The notes beneath the pieces were generated by a model. It ran no database searches. It saw nothing but the letters and a program-made list of their open reading frames with translations, and was not told the origin of the DNA. Positions 29,284 to 39,332 of a stretch of 64,000 nucleotides of DNA are shown piece by piece. The stretch comes from Symsagittifera roscoffensis (lineage: Eukaryota > Xenacoelomorpha > Acoela > Convolutidae): positions 51,784,312 to 51,848,311 of the forward strand of contig NC_087066.1 in assembly GCF_963678635.1 (NCBI RefSeq). Reading direction: 5' to 3'. Position 1 is the first letter of the stretch. Every line of letters starts with the position of its first letter. Position numbers and translations under genes: made by a program.

Positions 29284-31839
29284 ATGTCAGATGGGATAAC
29301 GATGGGAGCGTCATCAACGTTCGACAGATTGATGACGTCGATGAGCAAGCAAAAAGGCGGTGCGTCATCAAGTACCAGGCTGCAGCCGCAGTTGACCTCA
29401 TCCTCTTTGGGACTAACCCCGCCATTTGGGGCAGCTGGTGATATAAGTGACATGTTCGCTGGCGTAATGAATGGTCTGGATGAACTGAGACGGGACATGA
29501 CCAAGAGAATAGATCAAGTTGACGAGAGAGCTCACCAGGGTCGAGAGAATCTGAGAGACGAACTAACGCACGTGAAGTCGCAGGCGAGGGTTGATCAGGC
29601 TCAATTGATTCGCAACACCGATCAATGCCTGGCGGAGAGCCTTGCACAGGCAAACAAGGAGTCTGAGGACACTACAATCTCACAGGACACGACGATATAT
29701 GCCTCGATGTTTGAGCCTCTGAATAGATCTCTCGAGACATTCATCACTAAACTCTCGAAGTCAACCGAGAGAGGAGAGAGGTCAAGAAGGACACTGAAAA
29801 AGCCGAAGTCATACAAAGACGAGTCAGACGGCTGCATTGATACTTGGATAGAAGTGATGAAGTTGTACTTTGAGGAAGAGAGTCTCTCCAAGAAACAAGA
29901 GTGCAGCGCGCTAACAAGCAACCTGGAGGGTATTGCACTAAATTGTGTAATGGCGAAAAGAGCCAATGAGAGAGACAGCGCTCGCAAGATATTCGACATC
30001 CTGCTGAATCGTTTCGGCTCTGGAGTACAAGGGCACCAGGCTATTGTGAAGTTCGAAAAGAGGCGTCAAAGAGATGACGAATCCATAGACAAATTTTTGG
30101 ACGACCTTGAATTGCTTAGGAGGAGAAGCAATCCCGATGAGAGAATATCCGAGCGAAACTTGGCGATTGCTTCGAAGTTCATGGACGGAGTAAAGAGTGA
30201 GGAGTTGAAAACGATGTTGGCCACGCACTTCACCCTGTCACTTGACCAGGTACCCACGCACGATGATTTGCGTATGAAGTCACGCGAGTATTTACTCATA
30301 AAACCGAGGGCGCAAAACCGTTACAGCAATTATGGTAATTATAGCGAGACAAACACTGGTGTGAACTCCAGTTGGTACGAACCTCGCGATGACATGGATA
30401 AGAGGAGGTCTTGTGCGAATTGTGGTTCGATTGACCATCACGTTTCCGCGTGTTCTGCATACAAACAGAACATGAAGGCAATAGGCTACTTTCTTGACGA
30501 CGTCGACGCGACCGACGAGGATCACGAAGAGTACGTCAGAGGGCTCATCATGAAGTATGGTCCGAGGTGCTTCTTCTGTAATTTGGAAGGACACTTCAAG
30601 TGGGATTGCACTCAGTTTTGGGATGCAGTGGCGGACGCGAAACATCCCCGCCACGAAGAGGCACTTTCGGGTGTCAAGGCCAGTCGAGCGCGTCTGATGA
30701 ACGAGGCCGAGTCTCGGAGAAAGGAGACGATACCAAGCACCTTTACGACTAAGAAGATAAAGACACTGCTTGACGAGGTGGTAGCCTCGAACCTGGAGGC
30801 AGAGTCGGCTAGCCCACTCAAGGTAGATTACGGTCTGGCGGCAAGGACAGCGTTGCAAAATGTCAAACAGGAGCTAGCCACGAAAGAAGTGGAGCAATGG
30901 GTAAGGTCGGAGCTGGAGAGCACAGATCTTCGGGAAAATTTTAATATTCTGGGTAAAACGACGGAAAAAGAAGACAAAGAGGAACCCAGGAAGCAGGGAC
31001 TGAAACTGAACGTTATATCTGGTAGAACTTTCGGCTTGACGAAGGAAGGGACGAAGATAATGTCCATTATCTCAGTCGCAGGGCACCAGGTGGTCAAGAA
31101 CTTGAGTGAACCATCCGAGATTAAACTAGTCCACCTGGACATTTATAAAGACTACCTGAGGGAGAAAGATCCCAAACTGGACTCCAGGGCAGTGCGAGCG
31201 CTGCTCACAACAGGAGGTCTGAGACTGATGAAAGTGGATGGACATTACATCGAAGTCCATGGCCCATACCCGATTCTAATGAATGTGGATGGCATCAATA
31301 TCTACACAAAAGCTCACGTAACTGATGCGAACGATCAGATTGGCCGGATATACATTGGTCAAGAGGAGTTGAAGATTAGACGAATCGGACACAACGCCAT
31401 GCTCGAACAAGATGCGGTGCACATAGGTTGCGAGGCCGATCTGGCCGCACACGTGCTGGACGTGCAAGGCAGACAACTTTCAGTAAAGGGACTGCTAGAC
31501 ACGGGAGCAGTGGTTAGTGTCATGCCAGTCAAAACTTGGACCGACATGGGTTTCGAGAGGTCGGATCTCATACCGACAAACATCAAGTTGGCAGCTGCCA
31601 ATCAGGGAGCGATCTACGTGACTGGACGAACCCCGATCATTTCACTGCAGCTTGGAGGAAGACATCTTTGGATGAGCTTCCTAGTAGAGGAGAATGTGGA
31701 CGAATCCGATCAGTTCATTTTAGGGAGGGACTTCGTACGCAACTTTGATGTCACGATCAATCTCAATGACGGGTTGATTAGGATCAAGGATCCTGAGAGA
31801 AAGTATGAAAAGAAACCCCTTAATAAGATCCTTAATTAA
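29284..31839 (+). CDS. Gag-protease polyprotein of Gypsy-type element
   Basis: 851 residues. Residues about 95-140 are charged and helical. A retrotransposon Gag capsid-like domain spans roughly 170-345 (WIEVMKLYFEEESLSKKQEC to SREYLLIKPRA). Two Cys-rich knuckles follow: CANCGSIDHHVSAC from residue 377 and CFFCNLEGHFKWDC from 429. The aspartic protease has LLDTGAVVSVMP with catalytic Asp 739, and FILGRDFVRNFDV near the end. Gag packages RNA, and the protease cleaves the polyprotein. The frame is intact and overlaps pol by 35 bases in the +1 frame. The true start may be upstream (28682-29212). Confidence 0.85.
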   Translation: MSDGITMGASSTFDRLMTSMSKQKGGASSSTRLQPQLTSSSLGLTPPFGAAGDISDMFAGVMNGLDELRRDMTKRIDQVDERAHQGRENLRDELTHVKSQARVDQAQLIRNTDQCLAESLAQANKESEDTTISQDTTIYASMFEPLNRSLETFITKLSKSTERGERSRRTLKKPKSYKDESDGCIDTWIEVMKLYFEEESLSKKQECSALTSNLEGIALNCVMAKRANERDSARKIFDILLNRFGSGVQGHQAIVKFEKRRQRDDESIDKFLDDLELLRRRSNPDERISERNLAIASKFMDGVKSEELKTMLATHFTLSLDQVPTHDDLRMKSREYLLIKPRAQNRYSNYGNYSETNTGVNSSWYEPRDDMDKRRSCANCGSIDHHVSACSAYKQNMKAIGYFLDDVDATDEDHEEYVRGLIMKYGPRCFFCNLEGHFKWDCTQFWDAVADAKHPRHEEALSGVKASRARLMNEAESRRKETIPSTFTTKKIKTLLDEVVASNLEAESASPLKVDYGLAARTALQNVKQELATKEVEQWVRSELESTDLRENFNILGKTTEKEDKEEPRKQGLKLNVISGRTFGLTKEGTKIMSIISVAGHQVVKNLSEPSEIKLVHLDIYKDYLREKDPKLDSRAVRALLTTGGLRLMKVDGHYIEVHGPYPILMNVDGINIYTKAHVTDANDQIGRIYIGQEELKIRRIGHNAMLEQDAVHIGCEADLAAHVLDVQGRQLSVKGLLDTGAVVSVMPVKTWTDMGFERSDLIPTNIKLAAANQGAIYVTGRTPIISLQLGGRHLWMSFLVEENVDESDQFILGRDFVRNFDVTINLNDGLIRIKDPERKYEKKPLNKILN

Positions 31840-32428
31840 CCAGGCCAAGGTGCCGATTTTTCTGGATCGAAAAGTTAGATTGAAACCAAACCAAGCCGTA
31901 TTAGCGACGTTTAGGATGAGGAACTTGAATGAACTCAGCAATGACAGACAGGTGTGTCTGGTACCAAATCCAAACAGTAAAAGCTCGGCTATTTTAGGAA
32001 GAAGCTTCTCACTCACTCAGAGCGGACTGTGTGTGAGTGTGTTGTTGAACACAGAAGCAACAACAGTGACAATACAGAGGGGAAAGAAACTTGGCTATGC
32101 TTTGCCTCTGAACACAGACTTTCAGAGTGTGGAGATCTTGAAAAAGTTTGATGTAAATAAATGTCCCTTGCATGCGAACCAAGAATGTATATTGAAAAGA
32201 GTAAATGATTTGAAAACTTCTAGGAAATTGTTTTCAATGAAGTCGGAAACAGATGATGGGTTGTCTAGTTGTTCCAACTTTCCCGAGAGACCGACAGAAA
32301 CAGAGTTAGCAGCAAATAAACCGGTCCTACCTGAGATAGAACATTTGAGGGGTAAAATATCAGACAAGGAACTAGATTCGCTCAGGGCGGTGCTAAGTCG
32401 GAACGCAGACGTTTTTTTCGAAACATAA
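31805..32428 (+). CDS. Pol N-terminal segment
   Basis: It overlaps the end of gag-protease by 35 bases in the +1 frame (ATG at 31805, gag stop at 31837-31839), so expression could use +1 frameshifting or reinitiation. It encodes the region between protease and RT (VCLVPNPNSKSSAILGRSF, GKKLGYALPLNT). It ends early because a run of seven T at about 32410-32416 shifts the frame. The second element has one T fewer there and stays in frame into FSKHKADIGCC. Confidence 0.7.
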   Translation: MKRNPLIRSLINQAKVPIFLDRKVRLKPNQAVLATFRMRNLNELSNDRQVCLVPNPNSKSSAILGRSFSLTQSGLCVSVLLNTEATTVTIQRGKKLGYALPLNTDFQSVEILKKFDVNKCPLHANQECILKRVNDLKTSRKLFSMKSETDDGLSSCSNFPERPTETELAANKPVLPEIEHLRGKISDKELDSLRAVLSRNADVFFET

Positions 32429-33978
32429 GGCCGACATAGGTTGCTGTAATTTTGTAGAACACGAGATTGAGATAGAAGAGGGCTCGGTACCTCATAGGGA
32501 TGGGGCGAGAAGAATGACCCCTCACAAGTCAGAAGCGTGCAGGAAGGAAATCGAGATGTTAGTGGAGTATGACATGATCGAGCCGTCGAAGTCCCCGTGG
32601 GCTTGTGGCGTGGTCATGGCGAAAAAGAAAGGGGCAACTCAGGTTTTGTTGTGATTTAGGTTATCTGAACGCAGTGACTATAAAGGACGCATATCCGATT
32701 TCCCGCATCGATGAGAGCCTATCCAAGCTGGGAGACGCGAATTTCTTCACGTTGTTGGATTTGGGTTCTGCGTTCTGGCAAGTGCCACTCCGAAAGCGAG
32801 ATCGTGAAAAAACGGGCTTCGCGTGCGAGCTGGGATTGTTCCAGTGGAAGAGGATGCCGTTTGGATTGCGCAACGCGACGGCCACATTCCAGCGACTGAT
32901 GGCCCAGGCACTCACGAGCGTGACTAAGAAATACGGGAATCTCATCATGTGTTATGTCGATGATGTCGTGATTGCAACACCAACCTTAGAGGACCACATA
33001 GAGAGGTTGGATGAGGTGTTTACTTGCATGAAGCAGGCGGGCCTGAAATGTAAACCCTCTAAGTGTGAAATCCTCAGAGACTCCATAAAGTATCTGGGCC
33101 GCCTGGTGGATAAGCATGGAGTGAGACCAGATCCTGAAGCGGTCGAAGTGGTGTTGACCTGGAAGGCATCTAAAACAGATACACAACTAATGACTTTTTT
33201 GGGATTTGCTAATGATTATCGAGAGTTCATCAAGGGGTATGCGGACAAAATATACCCCATGCAGCGGTTGATGAGAAACAAGGGCAAAAAGTTCACTTGG
33301 ACTGATGAGGCACAAGTTTCATTTGAGAACATCAAACGTGAACTTTGCGAGGCACCGGTCCTCGGCATGCCAACAGAGAAGGGGATGTTCGTGCTAGACA
33401 CGGATGCATCAGTGGTTGCGATATCAGGCATACTTCACCAAGAGCAAGAGTGGAACGGGAGAACGGTTCTCCGTCCAATAGCCTACGGAAGTAAGGTCTT
33501 GAGCGATGCCGAGATGAAGTATGGCGCACCAAAAGCGGAAATGTTCGCGGTGATCACTTTTGTGGAAAAGTACAGGGCCTACTTGGGGAGTGCTCCTTTC
33601 AAGTTGCGTGTGGATAATCGTGCCCTTGCCTGGCTGAAAACCTATTCGATGGACCAAAGTTATATTGGTCGTTGGATCGTGCGCCTAGATGGATACCACA
33701 TGATCATAGAGCACCGTACCCGTGACAAGCATCAGAATGCTGATAGCCTCAGTAAGAAGACAGAATTCTATGAGCGCCTCGAAGAGAAGCAGGCTAACCA
33801 AGCGGAGATCAAAGACGGGTTTTCATTCCTAGACAAGGAAACCTACGACAAACTACCACTCACTAAGTGGCTGGATAAGTCAGGGCACCCTATACCAGGA
33901 CACCCTGAACTTCCAGTGGAAACGGCCGCTGAGATAAAGGTTTTAGCCAGGGGTGACCCGTTCCGCTGGATCTGCTAG
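32429..33978 (+). pseudogene. Reverse transcriptase and RNase H of the giant element
   Basis: Between 32429 and about 32630 the RT start is readable in another frame (HKADIGCC, EYDMIEPSKSPWACG). The 32605-33978 frame follows a second shift near a GGGG run at about 32630. It has LDLGSAFWQVPL, GFACELGLFQWKRMPFGL, the catalytic CYVDDVVIATP (YVDD at 32953-32964), LKCKPSKCE and YLGRLVDKHGV, then RNase H (VLDTDASVVAISGILHQ, EMFAVITFVEKYRAYL, RVDNRALAWL, HQNADSLSKK). It ends through a one-base deletion near 33966. The enzyme motifs are intact but the frame is broken. Confidence 0.8.
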
Positions 33979-34976
33979 TCCGAACCAATTTGGTGCAGCA
34001 GGAGTTTACCAGGCTGGGTACAAACAGCATAGCTCTGCTAAATAGGACAGTGAATGTGGCGCCGGACGTCATGGGGAAACTTCGTGACTTGCTGGATAGA
34101 GAAGTCGACAGACATGATCGTGAGTGGATGGAGACCATGCAGCGATTGACCGCAACTGAGAAGACGGAGAAGAGGCCGGTGATCATTCGCGGTCGCCATG
34201 TGGAACGGGATTGCCGGTCGATAGTGAACCAGCTGGTGACCTCAATGCCGAAGGATGTCTTGTTGAGGATTTCGTCCCCAGAACGTGGGAAACCGATCTC
34301 GGTCCAAGTCACGGAGGAAGTCAGGGTCAAGTCGAAATCCAGCTTCACGAGAAAAGTACATTTCACAGATGCAAAAGCAGAATACCAGCCGGGCTCAGAT
34401 TGTTCCTCCGGGGACGAAACAATGTCCGGGGAGTCGGACATCTTCAGGCCCGTACAGGACGATTTGTCCGGGGAGAGGTTTATGAGACCACCTAGGGACA
34501 GAATTTTGTCCGGGGAGTCGGATTCAAAGCGACCAATGGACAGAGTTTTGTCTGGGTAGTCGAGAAACATCCCAGACAGAGTGGAACGTGATGGTGGGGA
34601 GTCACTCGATTCAAGTGATGACTCGAGGCCGCAGTCCTGGGACAACACATCCGAGACTACTTCTAATTCTGATGTATCGGAGATTGCGATTCATTCCTTG
34701 TTGGTGGACTGGAAACAACGCGGTCTGGACAGGGAAATGCATCAGGATCCGGACAGAGACAGGTACACCTCCGATGAGGAGGGCACCGTGGTGGATAATG
34801 CCGCCAATGAGCTCGAGCTGATAGCAGTTTCGAAACGCCCAACCAGATTACTGCCACATGGTACGGTCGTCCGTGCCAATCTGGAGCCATCTGTGCAGGA
34901 AGCAACACCTTTGAAGAAGATATGGTGCGTCAAGTTGATGGACGATGCTCATGCTCCGGAAATAATGAGTGGGTAA
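33979..34976 (+). pseudogene. Pol linker between RNase H and integrase
   Basis: One frame (33990-34976) is broken by a TAG at 34557-34559, where the repeat consensus has GAG (Glu), and closed by an in-frame TAA at 34974. It holds RDLLDREVDRHDREWME, then acidic Ser-rich sequence with a 14-residue tandem repeat, then LLVDWKQRGLDREMHQDPDRD. No enzymatic domain is recognised. The second element has the same linker, partly duplicated. Confidence 0.65.
34402..34562 (+). repeat. 42-bp tandem repeat carrying the LTR-end motif
   Basis: tgtccggggag or a close variant starts at 34423, 34465, 34507 and 34549, exactly 42 bases apart, with a degenerate copy (cctccggggacg) before. It encodes repeats such as SGESDIFRPVQDDL and SGERFMRPPRDRIL. 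The core equals the first bases of the LTR (TGTCCGGGGAGTATG). A further copy lies at about 35897. Confidence 0.85.
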
Positions 34977-35516
34977 ATGAACGTGGTAAAGACTTATTTG
35001 AAAGCCAGGTACAGGCTGTCGGATCTCCTAAGGGCTCAACGAAATGATAGAATGACGAGCAGTCTGAAGAGATGGATCGAGAATGGAACACCTGACAAGG
35101 GAGACTTGGAAGAAGACAGCTACAAGATCTTGAAGCAATTCTACCTGAAGAGAAAGGACTTGTTGTACCTGAACAAGGAGGGAATCGTAGCCTGTAAACG
35201 TAAAGAGGAGGACAAGGTCCTTTTTAAATACAATTCGATAGTGTTACCAAGGTTGTACCAGACCGAATTGCTCTTTCGCTCACATGATCACATGGGCCAT
35301 CAAGGCGTGGACAAAGTGTACAACAGGATACAGAAACGATTCGAATGGCCGGGATTGAAGAAGGCTTGTGAGAAGTGGATCGCCGCATGCCTGTCATGTC
35401 AACAGGCGAAGGATACCAGGAAACTGAGGTTCCCCATGGAAACACGCCAGGGCAAGAGAGGAAAAAAAAGAAGAAATACAATCCGTACGGTGAGGATTTC
35501 GTTGTGGACAGGATAG
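34977..35516 (+). pseudogene. Integrase N-terminal (zinc) region, catalytic core absent
   Basis: It is in frame with the linker after a TAA. It contains YRLSDLLRAQRNDRMTSSLK, then the HHCC zinc-binding module HDHMGHQGVDKVY ... CLSCQQAKD. Right after KLRFP the sequence jumps to a Lys-rich segment in another frame (about 35440-35465). No D,D-35-E core is seen. The second element retains a core start at this point (FNEVVQIDH at 63940-63965). The deletion makes integration in cis impossible. Confidence 0.75.
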
Positions 35517-36501
35517 TTGTAAGTGATATGATGGATTCGCTGGTAGGACTGGACGAAGTGGGGGTGCTAGAAGAAATCGACTTGGTGAATGACATGGATC
35601 AGGATTGGATCGATGATCGATCAGAACCGGAAGTGGAGTTCGAACCAGAAACGGAACTGACTCATGAGCAAGAACTACCGAACTTGCGGGTGCTCGAATA
35701 GCTCCATGATCTGCCGACAGATCCAAAAGAGACGATCCTGACGATTCAGGACGTCGATAAAGACGGCATCAAATACGTCAGTCATGATAATACCGAGTCC
35801 AACTGGGTCGCCCCAGATGGTCCTCTACGTGTTCCACAATCCAACCTCGATCTCCTAGACTTTGGGCGATCGACGGGGACGTCGATGGATATTTTTGTCC
35901 GGGGAGTGGGGGTAGGACTCATCCACACCAAAAATCTGATATTAAAAAAATTGAAATCGGCAAGAGAAACTGGAGAACTAGAGACAGAGGGCGAGAATGC
36001 TAGAAAGCCACCTTTTGGACGAATTCTTGAATCATATTTTGACCTACCGAACCATTATTCAAACAATATCGTCATAACGGACAGCGATTTTATACTCACG
36101 GAACGCACATGCGCTATAGCGATAACCGCGGACGTAAGCTTCAAAACAGCACTAGCGGCTGATTTCAAAAGAGAGTATAAGAACATCGAGTCTTTATGGA
36201 AACAGAGGCCGGGTGTGGGAGGGATGATAGCGCTGCCCCTGTTGCATCACAGATACCAGGGAAATATTTGTGTTTCCTGGTTACCAAGGCCACTGATAGG
36301 CAACACGTAGATCCAGAGAGCTTGGTATTGGCCTTGACTCGACTTGGGGATTTTCTGGTTGAGAGAGGAGTGACCTCTCTCTCGTTACCAGTATATGATC
36401 CTAATAGGGGAAAGCTACATCCGAGAGAGTTGTACGCCCTTGTACATGTGATATTTTCAGAAACTGACATAGAGGTTTACTTACATAAAAATACTATCTG
36501 A
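35375..36501 (+). pseudogene. Integrase C-terminal tail fused to TARG1-like macro domain
   Basis: One frame runs 35375-36310 with a single TAG at 35699. It has an acidic segment, then TILTIQDVDKDGIKYV, then from about 36055 a macro-domain N-half (NIVITDSDF, CAIAITADVSFKTALAADF, PGVGGMIALPL). A frameshift between about 36200 and 36310 moves to 36196-36501 with GKYLCFLVTKATDRQ, ESLVLALTRL, VTSLSLPVYDPNRGKL and ETDIEVYL. The strand order follows OARD1/TARG1. The conserved IGCGLD loop is replaced by VYDPNRGKL, so catalysis is doubtful. I infer removal or reading of ADP-ribose at a host-defence interface. Confidence 0.65.
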
Positions 36502-36979
36502 GCATATGCTAGGAATTGCATTCGGCGATAAGTGGTTTTTATTAAGTTCACTTGATAAGAATTAGGGTCAAGTTTTAGATTAGGAGTAAGTTTTAGGTAC
36601 AATATTAGGGATTATGTTTGTATGTGATAGTGTAGATGTGTGATGTTTATGTGTTATGTTATTGTTATGATATGTTTTATGTTTTGTGTCATAAAAGACC
36701 TAGAATACTCCAGGTAGTCAAGGTGACAGCGCTCATTTGTGCTACCTTGGCAAAGATGCAGGTGGGCGATCCGCCTTGATGCTAAATTTTTAAAACAGAA
36801 TTGAGAAGAGAATTTCAATGAAGAGTTTTAAAGATTTGAACGATGTTTCATCCAAAAATGATGATTGTAAGTCGCGACTTGTTTTTTAGATCTTGATTGA
36901 TCAGAAATTGTTTATTGAATACAGTGAATCAAACGACCCGGAAGAAACTACACGATAACGAGAATCAACACGATAAGAA
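36502..36979 (+). other. Non-coding spacer after pol/macro
   Basis: AT-rich stretch with GT-rich patches (tatgtttatgtgttatgtta). There is no ORF. A donor-like aggtagt and other splice-like sites exist but none is convincing. It could serve a subgenomic or spliced cargo transcript. Confidence 0.4.
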
Positions 36980-38036
36980 ATGGGTGATACGAATGAACTA
37001 ATGGAATTCCTCTCAGCGAGTCTAGGAGCGACTCTAGACGAGATCTATCAGCGGCTGATCGATTGTGACTTTACACGAGAAGACCCGGGGCCGGCGATGT
37101 TTGTGGTCGCGCTCCTCAATGCATTAGGACGAGAGGGTCGAGGGAATCGCCCTACAGAAGTGGTGTTGATGTTGGCCTTCGGTCTTGGTGTTGGATGCGG
37201 AGTCCGGGACCGCCGAGAGAGGTCGAAACCGACTGATGAGATGGCGGCGTGGAGAAATGTCTGGCCACGACCTGGCTCGTGAGCCAGGACTAGGTGAACA
37301 GAAGGACCACCGGCTAAGTGAGATGCCCTTGCCGATCCAACCTGCGCAGCCGCTCATCGGAGCGAAAAGACATTGTGATGGGCCAGGCCCGTGACATTCA
37401 GTCGACTCTCCAACAGCTGCTCCTCCTCCGAAGAGAGTGAGGGTGAGCGAAATAGAGATCCAGACGTCGGAGATGACTGAGACGTTGGAGAAGAAAGAGA
37501 GAGATCAGAGCGAGCTGTGTGCCAAACTCCAGGAGTATAGGGCGATAGCTCGAGAAAGATACGAATGGAAAAAGAAGTACGAGGATCTGCAGGTGGCCTA
37601 CAAGGAGAATGAAATAAAGCACCTGAAGGAGCTGTATATGGCAAAGGTGAGCCAAGTGTCACAGGAGGTTCTGGCGACGATGAAGTCCTCGGAGGGATCC
37701 AGGGACACACGCCCCAAGACAAGAGTACAGGAGCCGTGTACATCGAGAGGGCCCGAGGCTCCTCAGCAGACACAACAGTCTGCTCCCAGTCAGAGGAACA
37801 CGATACCAGACCCTTCTGACACCTGTCTAGCTCCCCAGTTCCAAGAATCATTCAACCAAGTGGCCAGAGCAACAATGGATGAGATTAACAGAATCACTGG
37901 GCGGACATTGGGTAGGGCGTCCCTTTCCAACGTCGCGATCATTCATCCAATAGTTCGGAGCGAGCACCCCGCACGTAACGTCCTCGGGGACTGTGCATGG
38001 CGGAATCTTTCAAAAGTCTCGCGTGGTAGACATTAG
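36980..38036 (+). pseudogene. Cargo ORF with coiled coil
   Basis: 36980-37282 (MGDTNELMEFLSASLGATLD) is in one frame. A second frame from 37185 continues past a TGA at 37392 into VRVSEIEIQTSEMTETLEKK and a heptad-rich stretch (YEWKKKYEDLQVAYKENEIK), then a Pro/Ser/Gln-rich tail. It ends at TAG 38034-38036, but the same frame stays open directly into the SGNH hydrolase. Coiled coil followed by esterase recalls the ORF1 of CR1-type LINEs. The unknown N-terminal part has no recognised domain. Confidence 0.55.
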
Positions 38037-38108
38037 AAAGAATCTGATGGCGCGTCACCAGCTCACGCAAGTGGCCGCGGAGCATCCTCTCGAGCCTGCC
38101 TGAATGAC

Positions 38109-39293
38109 ATGAGCTGGAACCCCGCTACGAGCGACCAGGTAATTCCCCCAGGGAATCGCCACTTGATTATAGGAGACAGTTTGGTGAGGTATCTGAATGA
38201 GATCTTCGTCTATGGTCAGACTACCGCTCTGTCCTTTGGAGGAGCCTCAGTGACTCAGGTCATCAAGATGATGGAGTCCCAGAGCGAAGATTACCTGGAT
38301 ACGCTGGTAATAATGCTGGGAACCAACGACGTCTCGAGAGCCCCAGTGACTCCGGAGAGCAACTGGGAGCCTCTATCGGTCTGCCTCCTGAACGAACTAA
38401 AGGAGAAGTATAGGCCCAGGCTTGTGGTGCTGTGCACGATACCGCAGAACCCGATGGTGGGCACCGTAGTGGCAGATTTTATGAATGGCAACATGACCCG
38501 GTGGAACGAAATGACCCGCAGTCTGGTGAGAAACAACCCTGGCGAGCTGCGACTTCTGGATCTCGAGAAGATGTTGCGCATGATTGATCACATCGCGCTC
38601 ACCAGAGATGGGATACATTTCAACACCCAACAAGGGAGACACTGGATCAATGACGTATTTCAGACGCAGTTGAGGGAAGTGGAGCAGGAGTCGAGTGCGA
38701 CCAGTTCTCTGGCTTGGACCAGTTCGACCGGAGGAGGTAGAGTAAGGGGAAGCGCACCCATCACTCCGAGCTCAAACGTACGAGAGAGGCTAGGGACTGA
38801 TCCTCCTCCCAGAGCACAACCGCTGGAAAGCCGACTTGGGAGATCGGTTGATCAGAACAGGAATAACTCCCAGACCGTGTCTAGGAGGAACGACCCACCC
38901 GCTACGGCAAACCCTGCTTCAGCAGCAGGACCGTCGACAAGCGCCGTGCCGGTGGAAGGAGTTGAACCAAGCAGTGTGCTGCTTTGGAACCGTCCGGATC
39001 CTAGTCATTGGGGACAGTACAAGACGGACATGTCAACGAATACCTTGACGTGTCGGGAGGACGCAATGAGAATGATCGGCGGAGAAGGACCCACAGTGTC
39101 GCGACTATATCGAATACCAGGCGTGGATTGGCTGCTAGCAGAGAAGGAGCAGTTCAGCTCCACGACTACGCTCCAGCATGCAGACCTGAATGGATTGCCT
39201 CAGGACAATACCTTTGGACCTCTGAATACCCGGTCTCTTACCGACGTCCGCCAGAGAGCCAGGGAACTGACGCCACCTGCTCGTAAGGGCTAG
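38109..39293 (+). CDS. SGNH/GDSL-type hydrolase carried by the retroelement
   Basis: 394 residues. The fold occupies about 15-195. Block I is LIIGDSLVRYL with nucleophile Ser24. A Gly block lies in SFGGASV. Block III is MLGTNDVS with Asn73. Block V is DGIHFNTQQG with Asp167 and His170. All four SGNH positions are present, so esterase or acyl-hydrolase activity is plausible. The tail (200-394) is Ser/Pro/Arg-rich and unstructured. The frame continues upstream to the coiled-coil ORF, separated only by TAG at 38034, and downstream past TAG 39291. The substrate is unknown. Confidence 0.8.
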   Translation: MSWNPATSDQVIPPGNRHLIIGDSLVRYLNEIFVYGQTTALSFGGASVTQVIKMMESQSEDYLDTLVIMLGTNDVSRAPVTPESNWEPLSVCLLNELKEKYRPRLVVLCTIPQNPMVGTVVADFMNGNMTRWNEMTRSLVRNNPGELRLLDLEKMLRMIDHIALTRDGIHFNTQQGRHWINDVFQTQLREVEQESSATSSLAWTSSTGGGRVRGSAPITPSSNVRERLGTDPPPRAQPLESRLGRSVDQNRNNSQTVSRRNDPPATANPASAAGPSTSAVPVEGVEPSSVLLWNRPDPSHWGQYKTDMSTNTLTCREDAMRMIGGEGPTVSRLYRIPGVDWLLAEKEQFSSTTTLQHADLNGLPQDNTFGPLNTRSLTDVRQRARELTPPARKG

Positions 39294-39332
39294 TTTCAGA
39301 CAGATAGAAAGCCTAACAACAAGCATCACAAG

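Noticed and set aside
29016-29653. Minus-strand frames of about 160 residues
   Set aside because: Antisense to gag in GC-richer sequence; no domain and no independent evidence.
37354-37851. Minus-strand 165-residue Ser/Pro-rich frame
   Set aside because: Antisense to the coiled-coil cargo ORF; low complexity.
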